In this document: in pieces, positions 7,112-15,189 of the stretch
Numbering within the stretch: position 1 is the stretch's first letter
Layout of the letters: the number at the start of each line of letters is the position of its first letter
Assembly: GCF_007004645.1 (NCBI RefSeq)
Contig: NZ_ML660020.1
Coordinates: 62,001-126,000, forward strand
Direction: 5' to 3'
Length of the DNA: 64,000 bases
DNA from: Aliiroseovarius halocynthiae
Lineage (GTDB): Bacteria; Pseudomonadota; Alphaproteobacteria; Rhodobacterales; Rhodobacteraceae
The notes under the pieces: model-generated
What the model saw: only the letters and a program-made list of their open reading frames with translations
Told to the model about the DNA's origin: nothing
Database searches by the model: none
Program-made: the position numbers and the translations under genes

Positions 7112-8620
7112 ATGGCGGACCTGGACGGCAATCTTACCAAGCTTTCAGGCTATCTTGAGCGCTTCCGCGCCGGCGGGATCAAGAACCGCATCGCGGGCGA
7201 GGATCGCGATGGCGCGGCTGGCGTGTTCCAATCGACCAGCCCCGTGGACAAGTCGGTGATATGCGATGTGGCCCACGGCACGGCGGACGACATCGATGAA
7301 GCGGCAACCGCTGCGCATGATGCATTTGCGGGCTGGCGTGATATGCCTGCAACCGAACGCCGCCGCATTCTGTTGAATGTCGCCAACGCCATCGAAGCGC
7401 GTGCCGAAGAAATTTCGCTATGCGAATGCTGGGATACAGGCCAGACCATCCGTTTCATGTCAAAAGCCGCCCTGCGCGGGGCCGAAAACTTCCGCTATTT
7501 CGCAGATCAGGTCGTTCAGGCGCGTGACGGGCAGCACCTAAAATCGCCCACGCTGATGAATGTCACCAGCCGGGTGCCAATTGGCCCGGTGGGTGTCATT
7601 ACGCCGTGGAACACACCCTTCATGCTGTCCACCTGGAAGATTGCCCCGGCGCTGGCGGCTGGCTGCACCGTCGTGCACAAACCAGCCGAAGACAGCCCCC
7701 TGACCGCGCGCCTTCTGGTCGAAATCGCGGAAGAGGCCGGCCTGCCCAAAGGCGTATTGAACACTGTGAACGGCTTTGGCCCAGACGCCGGCAAGGCGCT
7801 GTGCGAGCACCCGAAAATCAAGGCGATTGCCTTTGTCGGGGAAAGCCGCACCGGCAGCATGATCGTCAAGCAAGGCGCGGACACACACAAACGTAACCAT
7901 TTGGAATTGGGCGGGAAAAACCCAGTCATCGTCTTTGACGACGCAGATCTGGACCGCGCGCTGGATGCGGTGATCTTCATGATCTATTCGATCAATGGCG
8001 AGCGTTGCACATCCTCGTCACGCCTGCTGGTTCAGGACACGATCAAAGACGAATTCGAGGCGAAACTGACCGAGCGTGTGAACAACATCAAGGTCGGGCA
8101 CCCTCTTGATCCCGCGACCGAGATCGGCCCGCTGGTGACCGAAACGCATTATAACAAAGTGACCTCGTATTTCGACATCGCCACGGAAGATGGCGCGACC
8201 ATTGCCGCTGGCGGTGTGAAGGTTGGTGACGAGGGCTATTTCGTGCGCCCGACCCTGTTTACCAACGCCACAAACCAGATGCGTATCGCACGCGAGGAAA
8301 TCTTTGGCCCGGTGCTGACCTCGATCCCGTTCTCGACCGAGGACGAGGCGCTGTCGATTGCAAATGACACCGATTATGGCCTGACCGGCTATGTCTGGAC
8401 CAACGATCTGACCCGCGCGCTGCGCTTCACAGACAAGCTGGAAGCGGGCATGATCTGGGTAAATTCGGAAAATGTGCGCCACCTGCCGACACCGTTTGGG
8501 GGCGTGAAGGCCTCGGGCATTGGGCGCGATGGCGGTGACTGGTCGTTTGATTTCTATATGGAGCAAAAACACATAGGTTTTGCCACCGGCCAACACAAAA
8601 TCATGCGGCTGGGCGCCTAA
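7112..8620 (+). CDS. hpaE: 5-carboxymethyl-2-hydroxymuconate semialdehyde dehydrogenase
   Basis: NAD-dependent aldehyde dehydrogenase that oxidises the ring-cleavage product CHMS to the dicarboxylate in the homoprotocatechuate meta pathway. 502 aa, normal for the ALDH superfamily. Visible motifs: TPWNTPFMLSTWKIAPALAAG, KPAEDSPLTA for the cofactor, the general base in LELGGKNP, and catalytic Cys299 in NGERCTSSSRL. A strong AGGAG precedes the ATG. First gene of a tight four-gene run (hpaE-D-G-H) divergent from hpaR; the neighbours choose the substrate among many possible ALDH substrates. Confidence 0.9.
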   Translation: MADLDGNLTKLSGYLERFRAGGIKNRIAGEDRDGAAGVFQSTSPVDKSVICDVAHGTADDIDEAATAAHDAFAGWRDMPATERRRILLNVANAIEARAEEISLCECWDTGQTIRFMSKAALRGAENFRYFADQVVQARDGQHLKSPTLMNVTSRVPIGPVGVITPWNTPFMLSTWKIAPALAAGCTVVHKPAEDSPLTARLLVEIAEEAGLPKGVLNTVNGFGPDAGKALCEHPKIKAIAFVGESRTGSMIVKQGADTHKRNHLELGGKNPVIVFDDADLDRALDAVIFMIYSINGERCTSSSRLLVQDTIKDEFEAKLTERVNNIKVGHPLDPATEIGPLVTETHYNKVTSYFDIATEDGATIAAGGVKVGDEGYFVRPTLFTNATNQMRIAREEIFGPVLTSIPFSTEDEALSIANDTDYGLTGYVWTNDLTRALRFTDKLEAGMIWVNSENVRHLPTPFGGVKASGIGRDGGDWSFDFYMEQKHIGFATGQHKIMRLGA

Positions 8621-8666
8621 GCGCCCTGCCCCCAGAAACGCGCGTCAACCAACGGGAGGAGACCCA

Positions 8667-9509
8667 ATGGGACAGATCGTACAAGCAGCCAAGATCACCC
8701 ATGTGCCTAGCATTTGGATGTCACACACGATGGAAAAATACAAAGGCATTCGCCAACCCGCCATAGACGGCTATGCTAAACTGCGCCAAGACGCGATTGA
8801 CCGGGGCGTCGACACGTTCATCATCTTCGACACCCATTGGATCACCAATCAGGGCTTCCACTTGAACGCCAAACCCCACCACAAGGGACGGTTCATCAGC
8901 CACGAGTTGCCGCACATGCTGGCGGATATGGAATTTGACTATCCCGGCGACAGCGATCTGGCACAAAGCATCCTGAGCGTGCTTGAAGAACGCGGCGAAC
9001 GCGCAATGGGCCACGCGCAACCCGATTTGGGGATGGAATACGGAACGCTTCTGCCGATGCATTTCATTAATGACGGCGTGAACGCCCGCGTACTGCCCGT
9101 CGCCGTGAACCAGTTTTCATCCATCGAAGAAAACCGCCGTTGGGGTTCTGCGATTGCAGAAGGGATCAAACGGTCGGATCGCAAGGTCGCCATCTTCGCT
9201 TCCGGATCCATGAGCCACGATTTCACGCCCAATGAACGTTCGGTCGACGGGTTGAATTCGGTGAATGGCGAATTCAACCGCCAGATGGATCTGCGCGTGC
9301 TGGACCTTTGGGAAAACGGGAAATGGGCCGAATTTCTGGACCTGTTGCCGGACTATGCGGTCAAATGCACCGGCGAATGCGCGATGAACGACACAGCGCT
9401 TCTGTTCGGTGCTTTGGGCTGGAAGGATTACGAAGGTCAGATCGACATCTACACGCCCTATTTCGGCAGCTCCGGCACCGGACAGGCCAATATCAGCTTC
9501 TCGGTCTAA
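8667..9509 (+). CDS. hpaD: 3,4-dihydroxyphenylacetate 2,3-dioxygenase
   Basis: Class III (LigB-type) non-haem iron extradiol dioxygenase opening the homoprotocatechuate ring. The frame opens at 8580, but ATG 8667 has a GGGAGGA site and matches the family N-terminus MGQIVQAAKITHVPS, giving 280 aa. Conserved histidines lie in ITHVPS and FDTHW, with FASGSMSHDF, LEYGT-like GMEYGTLLPM and the terminal SSGTGQANISF. 46 bp after hpaE and 21 bp before the FAH gene, so one transcript. Confidence 0.9.
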   Translation: MGQIVQAAKITHVPSIWMSHTMEKYKGIRQPAIDGYAKLRQDAIDRGVDTFIIFDTHWITNQGFHLNAKPHHKGRFISHELPHMLADMEFDYPGDSDLAQSILSVLEERGERAMGHAQPDLGMEYGTLLPMHFINDGVNARVLPVAVNQFSSIEENRRWGSAIAEGIKRSDRKVAIFASGSMSHDFTPNERSVDGLNSVNGEFNRQMDLRVLDLWENGKWAEFLDLLPDYAVKCTGECAMNDTALLFGALGWKDYEGQIDIYTPYFGSSGTGQANISFSV

Positions 9510-9530
9510 CCGACGATAAAAGGACACAAC

Positions 9531-10385
9531 ATGCGCTTTGCCACTTTCCAAGCCGGGGGCGAGACCTTCTTTGGTGCCATCACGGATGCAGGGGCGATTG
9601 CCCTAAACGATGCGCTCCCCCAGCATGACAGCCTGTACGACATCATCGCTGCAGGCGCATTCGATCAGCTGGCAGCCGCTGCCGCGGGACGCGCGGTCAC
9701 GCATAGCGACTTCACTTATGAAATGGTGATGCCCAACGTGCGCCGCATCCTCTGCGTCGGTGTGAACTTCCCGGACCGGAATGCCGAATACAAAGACGGC
9801 AGCGTGCAGCCGAAATACATGTCGCTTTTCCCACGCTTTGCCAGCGGCTTTACCGGTCACAATCGCCCCCTGATCCGCCCGCCGGAAAACCACACTCTGG
9901 ACTACGAAGGCGAGGTGGCGATTGTCATCGGCAAGGCTGGACGTCGCATCGCGGCGGAAGACGCCTATGACCACATCGCGGCGCTGACCCTTTGCAACGA
10001 AGGCACCATCCGCGACTGGGTGCGGCATGCGAAATTCAACGTGACGCAAGGCAAGAACTGGGATCGCTCGGGCGCGATTGGCCCTTGGCTGGTGCCGTTC
10101 ACTGACGCCGCCCAGCTGGATGACGCACGGATCCAAACCCACGTGAACGGAGAGCTTCGCCAAGACGATACGCTTGATCGCATGATGTTCCCGATCCGCG
10201 AGGAGATCGCCTATATCTCGACCTTCATGACGTTGCAGCCCGGAGATGTGATCGTCACGGGCACGCCCACTGGCGCAGGTGCACGGTTCGATCCGCCACG
10301 CTATTTGAAACCGGGCGACGTGGTCGAGGTTTCAGTCAATGGCATTGGCACGCTGTCGAACACGGTCGAGGACGAAACCGTATGA
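9531..10385 (+). CDS. hpaG: Fumarylacetoacetate hydrolase-family protein, HpaG-like
   Basis: 284 aa with one FAH domain: ILCVGVNFPDRNAEY, LDYEGEVAIVIGKAG (metal-binding Glu), DWVRHAKFN and the terminal GDVIVTGTPTGAGARFDPPRYLKPGDVVEVS. In the pathway this family does the OPET decarboxylation and/or HHDD isomerisation. Enteric HpaG is about twice this length with two FAH domains, so here one domain may do one or both steps, or a partner lies elsewhere. Overlaps hpaH by four bases. The gene symbol is by context. Confidence 0.75.
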   Translation: MRFATFQAGGETFFGAITDAGAIALNDALPQHDSLYDIIAAGAFDQLAAAAAGRAVTHSDFTYEMVMPNVRRILCVGVNFPDRNAEYKDGSVQPKYMSLFPRFASGFTGHNRPLIRPPENHTLDYEGEVAIVIGKAGRRIAAEDAYDHIAALTLCNEGTIRDWVRHAKFNVTQGKNWDRSGAIGPWLVPFTDAAQLDDARIQTHVNGELRQDDTLDRMMFPIREEIAYISTFMTLQPGDVIVTGTPTGAGARFDPPRYLKPGDVVEVSVNGIGTLSNTVEDETV

Positions 10386-11182
10386 CACCCGAAGATCACG
10401 CCCACGCCGCTGCCGATTTGCTTGCCGCTGAGAAGACGCGCGATCAAATCGGGCTTCTGACAAAGCGCCATCCCGAGATGGGGATGGACGATGCGTATCA
10501 GGTGCAAAATGCGATTTACCGCGCCAAGCTCGCAGAAGGCCAGAAAGTCATCGGTTGGAAAATCGGGCTGACCTCAAAAGCGATGCAATATGCGCTGAAC
10601 ATCGACATTCCTGACAGCGGCATTCTGTTTGACGATATGCTATTTGAAAACAGCGCGACTGTGCCTGCGGGGCGGTTCATCCAACCCCGCATCGAAGCTG
10701 AAATCGCCTTTGTTATGAAAGACGCCATCGGCGGCTCAGAGGTCACGCGCGAAGAGGTGATCGCCGCCACAAATTACGTCGCGCCCTCGATCGAGATCTT
10801 GGACACCCGCATTCAGCGCGTGGATCCCGAGACAGGCAAGACCCGCACCGTCTTTGACACGATTTCAGACAACGCCGCCAATGCCGGGGTCGTTCTGGGC
10901 AAAGAACGTCACGCCGTCGATGCGTTCGACCTGCGCTGGGTCGGCGCGATCACATCCCGCAATGGCGAGGTCGAAGAGACCGGGCTGGGCGCGGGCGTGC
11001 TGAATGATCCCGTGGAAAGCGTGGTCTGGCTGGCGCGGCGCATGGCGCAGTATGGCCAAAGCATCGAACCAGGACAGATCATTCTGTCGGGCAGCTTCAT
11101 CCGCCCCGTGGAATGCCCCTCGGGCACCGACATCCACGCCGATTTCGGGACGTTTGGCAGCGTGGACATCAGCTTCGCCTGA
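10382..11182 (+). CDS. hpaH: 2-oxo-hept-3-ene-1,7-dioate hydratase
   Basis: 266 aa, FAH-superfamily hydratase related to MhpD. It hydrates the dienoate intermediate before aldol cleavage. Seen: IGWKIGLTSKAMQ, the acidic metal site RIEAEIAFVMK, SIEILDTRI and the terminal GQIILSGSFIRPVECPSGTDIHADFG. Start overlaps the preceding gene by ATGA. It is the last recognisable pathway gene here: hpaF (CHM isomerase), hpaI (aldolase) and hpaBC (monooxygenase) are absent, and modA begins about 60 bp downstream on the same strand. Confidence 0.9.
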   Translation: MTPEDHAHAAADLLAAEKTRDQIGLLTKRHPEMGMDDAYQVQNAIYRAKLAEGQKVIGWKIGLTSKAMQYALNIDIPDSGILFDDMLFENSATVPAGRFIQPRIEAEIAFVMKDAIGGSEVTREEVIAATNYVAPSIEILDTRIQRVDPETGKTRTVFDTISDNAANAGVVLGKERHAVDAFDLRWVGAITSRNGEVEETGLGAGVLNDPVESVVWLARRMAQYGQSIEPGQIILSGSFIRPVECPSGTDIHADFGTFGSVDISFA

Positions 11183-11228
11183 ACCCTGCGACTGCGAAAC
11201 CCCTTGCTGACGGGCGACGCATCCCGTT

Positions 11229-11243
11229 ATCTCGGTCCGAGAT
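11229..11243. promoter_or_regulatory. Perfect palindrome overlapping the modA start
   Basis: ATCTCGG-T-CCGAGAT, 7-bp arms around one base, includes the first two bases of the modA ATG at 11242. It could be an operator or an RNA hairpin masking the start codon. It does not look like the classic ModE box; a second ATG at 11248 escapes the palindrome. Confidence 0.45.
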
Positions 11244-12024
11244 GTTTATGTGTGCCCGTCGATATACCCTCGCCGCCTTTCTCGTGGGCGCTTCTGGCCT
11301 GCCCGCGTTTGCCGAGCAGATCACCGTTTTCGCCGCAGCCAGTCTGGGTGGCGCGCTGGATGAGGTGGCCGAGGAGTTCAAGGCGGACACCGGGCACGAG
11401 GTCGCCCTGTCCTTCGCTGGATCCTCGATTCTAGCCAGGCAGATCGCGCTGGGGGCCCCTGCGGATGTGTTCCTGTCCGCCAATGCGGATTGGATGGATG
11501 TGGTCGAGGATGCAGGGTTGTTGACAGACGGCACGCGCCGGGATTTCGCTGGGAACGAGTTGGTGCTGATTGCCCCCGCAAAGCAAGCGACCCCGACGAA
11601 CTTACCCGAAACACCCAAGAGTTTCACAGCGGCATTGAATGGCGGCAGGCTTTCTATGGCGCTGGTCGACGCGATCCCGGCCGGGCAATACGGCAAAGCC
11701 GCTCTGATGCATTGGGGGCTTTGGGACATCGCCAAGCCGCATATTGTTGAAACCGACAATGTCCGCGCCGCTCTGGCACTGGTTGCATTGGGAGAGGCGC
11801 GGTTGGGCGTGGTCTATGCGACGGATGCGCGGGCGGAGCCAAAGGTGCGTATTGTTGAACATTTTCCCGCTGGCACGCATCCGCCAATCACCTATCCGGC
11901 GGCTGCGATCGCATCGGGTGATGTTGTAACCGCGACCGCATTTCTGGACTATCTGGCCAGCAACGCAGGGCAAATCATCTTGCAACGCCACGGCTTCCTG
12001 CCCGCCCCCGAGGTTCCCGAATGA
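11242..12024 (+). CDS. modA: Molybdate ABC transporter substrate-binding protein
   Basis: Periplasmic molybdate-binding protein, 260 aa from ATG 11242 (ATG 11248 equally possible; the longer frame from 11113 lies inside hpaH and is rejected). Signal peptide RRYTLAAFLVGASGLPAFA, then ITVFAAASLGGALDEVA, the ligand site FAGSSILARQIALGAPADVFLSAN, and VDAIPAGQYGKAA, all characteristic of ModA. Overlaps modB by ATGA. Molybdate supply makes sense beside the IorAB-type molybdenum enzyme at 61.5-64 kb, but that link is an inference. Confidence 0.92.
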   Translation: MFMCARRYTLAAFLVGASGLPAFAEQITVFAAASLGGALDEVAEEFKADTGHEVALSFAGSSILARQIALGAPADVFLSANADWMDVVEDAGLLTDGTRRDFAGNELVLIAPAKQATPTNLPETPKSFTAALNGGRLSMALVDAIPAGQYGKAALMHWGLWDIAKPHIVETDNVRAALALVALGEARLGVVYATDARAEPKVRIVEHFPAGTHPPITYPAAAIASGDVVTATAFLDYLASNAGQIILQRHGFLPAPEVPE

Positions 12025-12713
12025 CCTGGCTGGGCCCTGCAGAATGGCAGGCGGTTGCACTGTCCTTGAAGGTTGCGGGCTGGGCCACGGTTTTATCCCT
12101 GCCCATCGCCATCTGGATTGCGCATCTGCTGGCCCGCGAAGAGTTTCCCGGCAAACAGGTGGTGAACGGGCTGGTCCACCTGCCCTTGATCCTACCGCCT
12201 GTCGTCACTGGTTACCTGCTGCTTCTGACCTTCGGCGGCACCGCACCAATTGGGGCGTTCTTAACAAAACTCGGCCTGCCCTTGGCCTTCCGCTGGACGG
12301 GTGCTGCGCTGGCGGCCGCAATCATGGGGTTTCCCCTGATGGTCCGCGCCATCCGCTTGTCGATCGAAGCGGTCGACCCCAAGCTCGAGGCCGCCGCTGC
12401 AACACTAGGTGCCAGCCGCTGGTCGGTCTTTGCCACAGTCACCCTACCCCTTGCCCTGCCCGGCATCATTGCGGGCGCGATCCTTGGCTTTGCCAAGGCG
12501 ATGGGCGAGTTCGGCGCGACGATCACATTCGTATCAAACATCCCCGGCGAAACCCGCACGGTCCCGTCGGCCATCTACAGTTTCCTGCAAGTGCCGGGCG
12601 GTGAAAACGCGGCGCTTCGGCTGGTGGTGGTCTCGATCATCATCGCCATGGGCGCACTGGTCGCGTCCGAGGTGCTGGCCCGCCGTGTTGCCAAGCGGAT
12701 GGAGGACGCATGA
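12021..12713 (+). CDS. modB: Molybdate ABC transporter permease
   Basis: 230 aa inner-membrane permease with five to six hydrophobic segments and the ATPase-coupling EAA loop EAAAATLGASRWSVFATVTLPLALPGIIAG near residues 121-150. The segment LPPVVTGYLLLLTFG is the usual ModB one. Start overlaps modA and end overlaps modC, each by four bases, so the three are translationally coupled. Confidence 0.93.
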   Translation: MTWLGPAEWQAVALSLKVAGWATVLSLPIAIWIAHLLAREEFPGKQVVNGLVHLPLILPPVVTGYLLLLTFGGTAPIGAFLTKLGLPLAFRWTGAALAAAIMGFPLMVRAIRLSIEAVDPKLEAAAATLGASRWSVFATVTLPLALPGIIAGAILGFAKAMGEFGATITFVSNIPGETRTVPSAIYSFLQVPGGENAALRLVVVSIIIAMGALVASEVLARRVAKRMEDA

Positions 12714-13810
12714 CCCAGCCAGCCCTATCCATCGCATTGCGTGCCCAGCGCCCCGGATTTGATCTGGATGTGGATTTCACGGCCCCGGCGGGGCTGACCG
12801 TGCTGTTTGGTGCGTCGGGATCGGGCAAGACCAGCATTGTGGATGCGGTTGCGGGTCTGACCCGCGATGTCTCTGGCCGGATCGCGGTGGGCGATCAGGT
12901 TCTATTGGACAGTACGCAGGGCATCTGCCTGCCTGCACATGAACGCCGCATCGGCTATGTCTTTCAAGATGCCCGCCTGTTTCCGCATCTAACCGTGCGG
13001 CGCAATCTGGACTATGCCCGCCGCGTGACCCGCCAGCCCGTGGACGTTTCGCGTTTTGACAAGGTGGTCGAGATGCTGGGCATCGCGCACCTTCTGGACC
13101 GCCGGACGCCGCGCCTGTCGGGCGGGGAAAAACAGCGCTTGGCGATCGGACGGGCTTTGCTATCACGACCGCAGCTGATCTTGGCAGATGAACCGCTCGC
13201 TGCGCTGGACGCCCCCCGCAAGGACGAGATCCTGCCCTATTTCGAACGCCTGCGTGACGAGGGCGAGGTGCCCATTCTTTACGTAACGCACTCGACCAGC
13301 GAGGTCGCACGGCTGGCCACCACGGTTGTGGCGCTGGATCGCGGGCGCGTGGTTCGGCAAGGCGACGCCATCGAGGTGCTGGGCGATCCCAGCTTCAGCC
13401 CCGGCGATGTCAGGTCCGTGGGGGCCGTGATCAAAGCCCGCGTGGCCGCCCATCATGATGATGGTCTGACGGAGCTGGACGCCGGTGGCATCCCGCTGTT
13501 TCTACCCCGCATTGCCCGCGATCCCGGCGCGCAGGTACGGGTTCGCATTGCAGCGCAGGACGTGATCCTGTCACGTGGACGACCCGAGGCGATATCTGCC
13601 CTAAACTGTCTGCCCGGCGTTGTGCAGGAGGTGCAGGAAGGGGCTGGTCCGGGGGCAATCTTGTCGCTGGACACCGCTGCTGGACGTGTGCTTGCGCGGA
13701 TCACCAAACGCTCGCTTGCGGCGATGGATCTGAGCGTCGGGACGGAACTCTATGCCATTGTGAAAACCGTGGCCGTCGCGCCCAGCGATGTGGGTGGCCC
13801 GAAGGGATAA
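12710..13810 (+). CDS. modC: Molybdate ABC transporter ATP-binding protein
   Basis: 366 aa, about 40 longer than a minimal ATPase because of a C-terminal molybdate-binding TOBE/Mop domain (roughly residues 290-355). Walker A GASGSGKTS near residue 35, Q-loop VFQDARLFPHL, signature LSGGEKQRLAIGRALLSRP, Walker B LILADEPLAALD, and switch His in YVTHSTSEV. Last gene of modABC; convergent with the oxidoreductase gene 5 bp away, with no terminator visible between them. Confidence 0.93.
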   Translation: MTQPALSIALRAQRPGFDLDVDFTAPAGLTVLFGASGSGKTSIVDAVAGLTRDVSGRIAVGDQVLLDSTQGICLPAHERRIGYVFQDARLFPHLTVRRNLDYARRVTRQPVDVSRFDKVVEMLGIAHLLDRRTPRLSGGEKQRLAIGRALLSRPQLILADEPLAALDAPRKDEILPYFERLRDEGEVPILYVTHSTSEVARLATTVVALDRGRVVRQGDAIEVLGDPSFSPGDVRSVGAVIKARVAAHHDDGLTELDAGGIPLFLPRIARDPGAQVRVRIAAQDVILSRGRPEAISALNCLPGVVQEVQEGAGPGAILSLDTAAGRVLARITKRSLAAMDLSVGTELYAIVKTVAVAPSDVGGPKG

Positions 13811-13815
13811 GATGT

Positions 13816-15117
13816 TCAGAGCTTATCCCGCAGGCTGAACCATAGCATTGCAGCCACCAAAAGGGGCCAACGCAGGGCCACGCCGCCGGGGAACCGTTGT
13901 GTCGGCACCTGCGCCATTAGATCGAAACGCTCGGCCTGACCTGCGATGGCCTCGGCCACCATTTTCCCGCCCAGCGCCGCCATCGCGACGCCATGCCCGG
14001 AATAGCCCGAAGCCGACAGGACGTTCCCTTGCAGACGTGCAAAATGCGGCATCCGGTTCATGGTGATCCCCAATGTCCCGCCCCACGCATAGTCGATCTT
14101 GGTGTCTTTCAGCTGCGGATAGATCTCGAGCATCGGTTTGGACACCAGCTTCACGATGTCCTTCGGGAATTTATAGCCATAGCTCTCGGCCCCGCCGAAA
14201 AGCATCCTGTTATCCTCAGACAGCCGGAAATAATTGACGACGAATTTGCTGTCGGCCACGGCATGCCCGTCGCGGATCAGAGATTTCGCGAAGTCATCGC
14301 TTAACGGCTCGGTCGCCAGAATGTAGTTGTTGATGGGCATAACACGGGCGGCAACATGCCCTTGCGCATTGCCCAGATAGCCGTTGCAGGCCCAGACCAG
14401 ATGGCTGGCGCAGATCTTGGCTTTGTCCGTGCTGATGGTCACGGTGCCGCCTTCTTTGACATCGGTCACGCGGCTGGTTTCAAATATCCGCGCACCTGCT
14501 GCCACAGCGGCCCGCGCCATACCAAAGGCCAAGCGCAGTGGATGCGTATGCCCCGCCCCCATGTCCAATGAGCCGCCGTGATAAGCGGACGAGCCGCACA
14601 GTTCGCGCATTTCCTCGCGATCCACTGCGCGGATCAGGTCATAGCCGTATTCTTCGTTCAGCTTGCGCACATAGTCATGATCCTCGGGCACATAGCGTGC
14701 GCGGTGCATGGCGTGGATGATGCCGTCGGTGAACCCGGCATTGGGTGCGTGTTTGGCGACCACATCGCGCACCAACTGTACGCTTTCGGCGGCCATATCC
14801 CACAGCTTGCGGGCGTCATCCTTGCCCACCACCTTTTCCAGCTCGTCCTGATCCAGCCGCTGGCCCATGCCAACTTGGCCGCCATTGCGGCCCGAGGCGC
14901 CGAAGCCGACGCGCTGCGCTTCCAACAATACAACGTCATAGCCACGTTCGGCTAAATGCAGGGCTGCCGACAGCCCCGTAAACCCGCCACCGATTATGCA
15001 GACATCGCAAGACAGATCGCCCTGTGCAGCCGGAAACGGGCCGGGCGCGTCCGCCGTGGCGGCGTACCAGGACTGGGGGTATTCCCCGTGGCGGTCATTG
15101 GCAGTCAGCAGGTCCAT
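13816..15117 (-). CDS. puuB: FAD-dependent oxidoreductase, gamma-glutamylputrescine oxidase-like
   Basis: 433 aa DAO-family flavoprotein. The N-terminus NDRHGEYPQSWYAATAD is typical of PuuB-type enzymes; the dinucleotide motif is CDVCIIGGGFTGLSAALHLAE and is followed by FGASGRNGGQVGMGQRLDQ. A C-terminal FAD motif appears as SGYSGHGVAMAALGG. PuuB oxidises gamma-glutamylputrescine to the aldehyde. The call is supported by the adjacent aminotransferase, potFGHI and PuuA-like ligase, but a related amine or amino acid substrate remains possible. Transcribed leftward, 72 bp behind the aminotransferase gene. Confidence 0.8.
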   Translation of the reverse strand: MDLLTANDRHGEYPQSWYAATADAPGPFPAAQGDLSCDVCIIGGGFTGLSAALHLAERGYDVVLLEAQRVGFGASGRNGGQVGMGQRLDQDELEKVVGKDDARKLWDMAAESVQLVRDVVAKHAPNAGFTDGIIHAMHRARYVPEDHDYVRKLNEEYGYDLIRAVDREEMRELCGSSAYHGGSLDMGAGHTHPLRLAFGMARAAVAAGARIFETSRVTDVKEGGTVTISTDKAKICASHLVWACNGYLGNAQGHVAARVMPINNYILATEPLSDDFAKSLIRDGHAVADSKFVVNYFRLSEDNRMLFGGAESYGYKFPKDIVKLVSKPMLEIYPQLKDTKIDYAWGGTLGITMNRMPHFARLQGNVLSASGYSGHGVAMAALGGKMVAEAIAGQAERFDLMAQVPTQRFPGGVALRWPLLVAAMLWFSLRDKL

Positions 15118-15156
15118 GGATCCCTCGGTTCATGCGATGGAAGTCGAATATTGCAC

Positions 15157-15179
15157 GGGGCGGACACATGGCCCGCCCC
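15157..15179. other. Intercistronic hairpin between aminotransferase and puuB-like gene
   Basis: GGGGCGG (15157-15163) pairs with CCGCCCC (15173-15179) around a 9-nt loop in the 72-bp gap between two minus-strand genes. No T-run follows on either strand, so it more likely stabilises or processes the transcript than terminates it. Confidence 0.5.
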
Positions 15180-15189
15180 TGAAACTGGA

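Noticed and set aside
11183-11241. Molybdenum-cofactor riboswitch in front of modA
   Set aside because: The gap is only 59 bp, too short for the aptamer, and shows no matching multi-stem structure.
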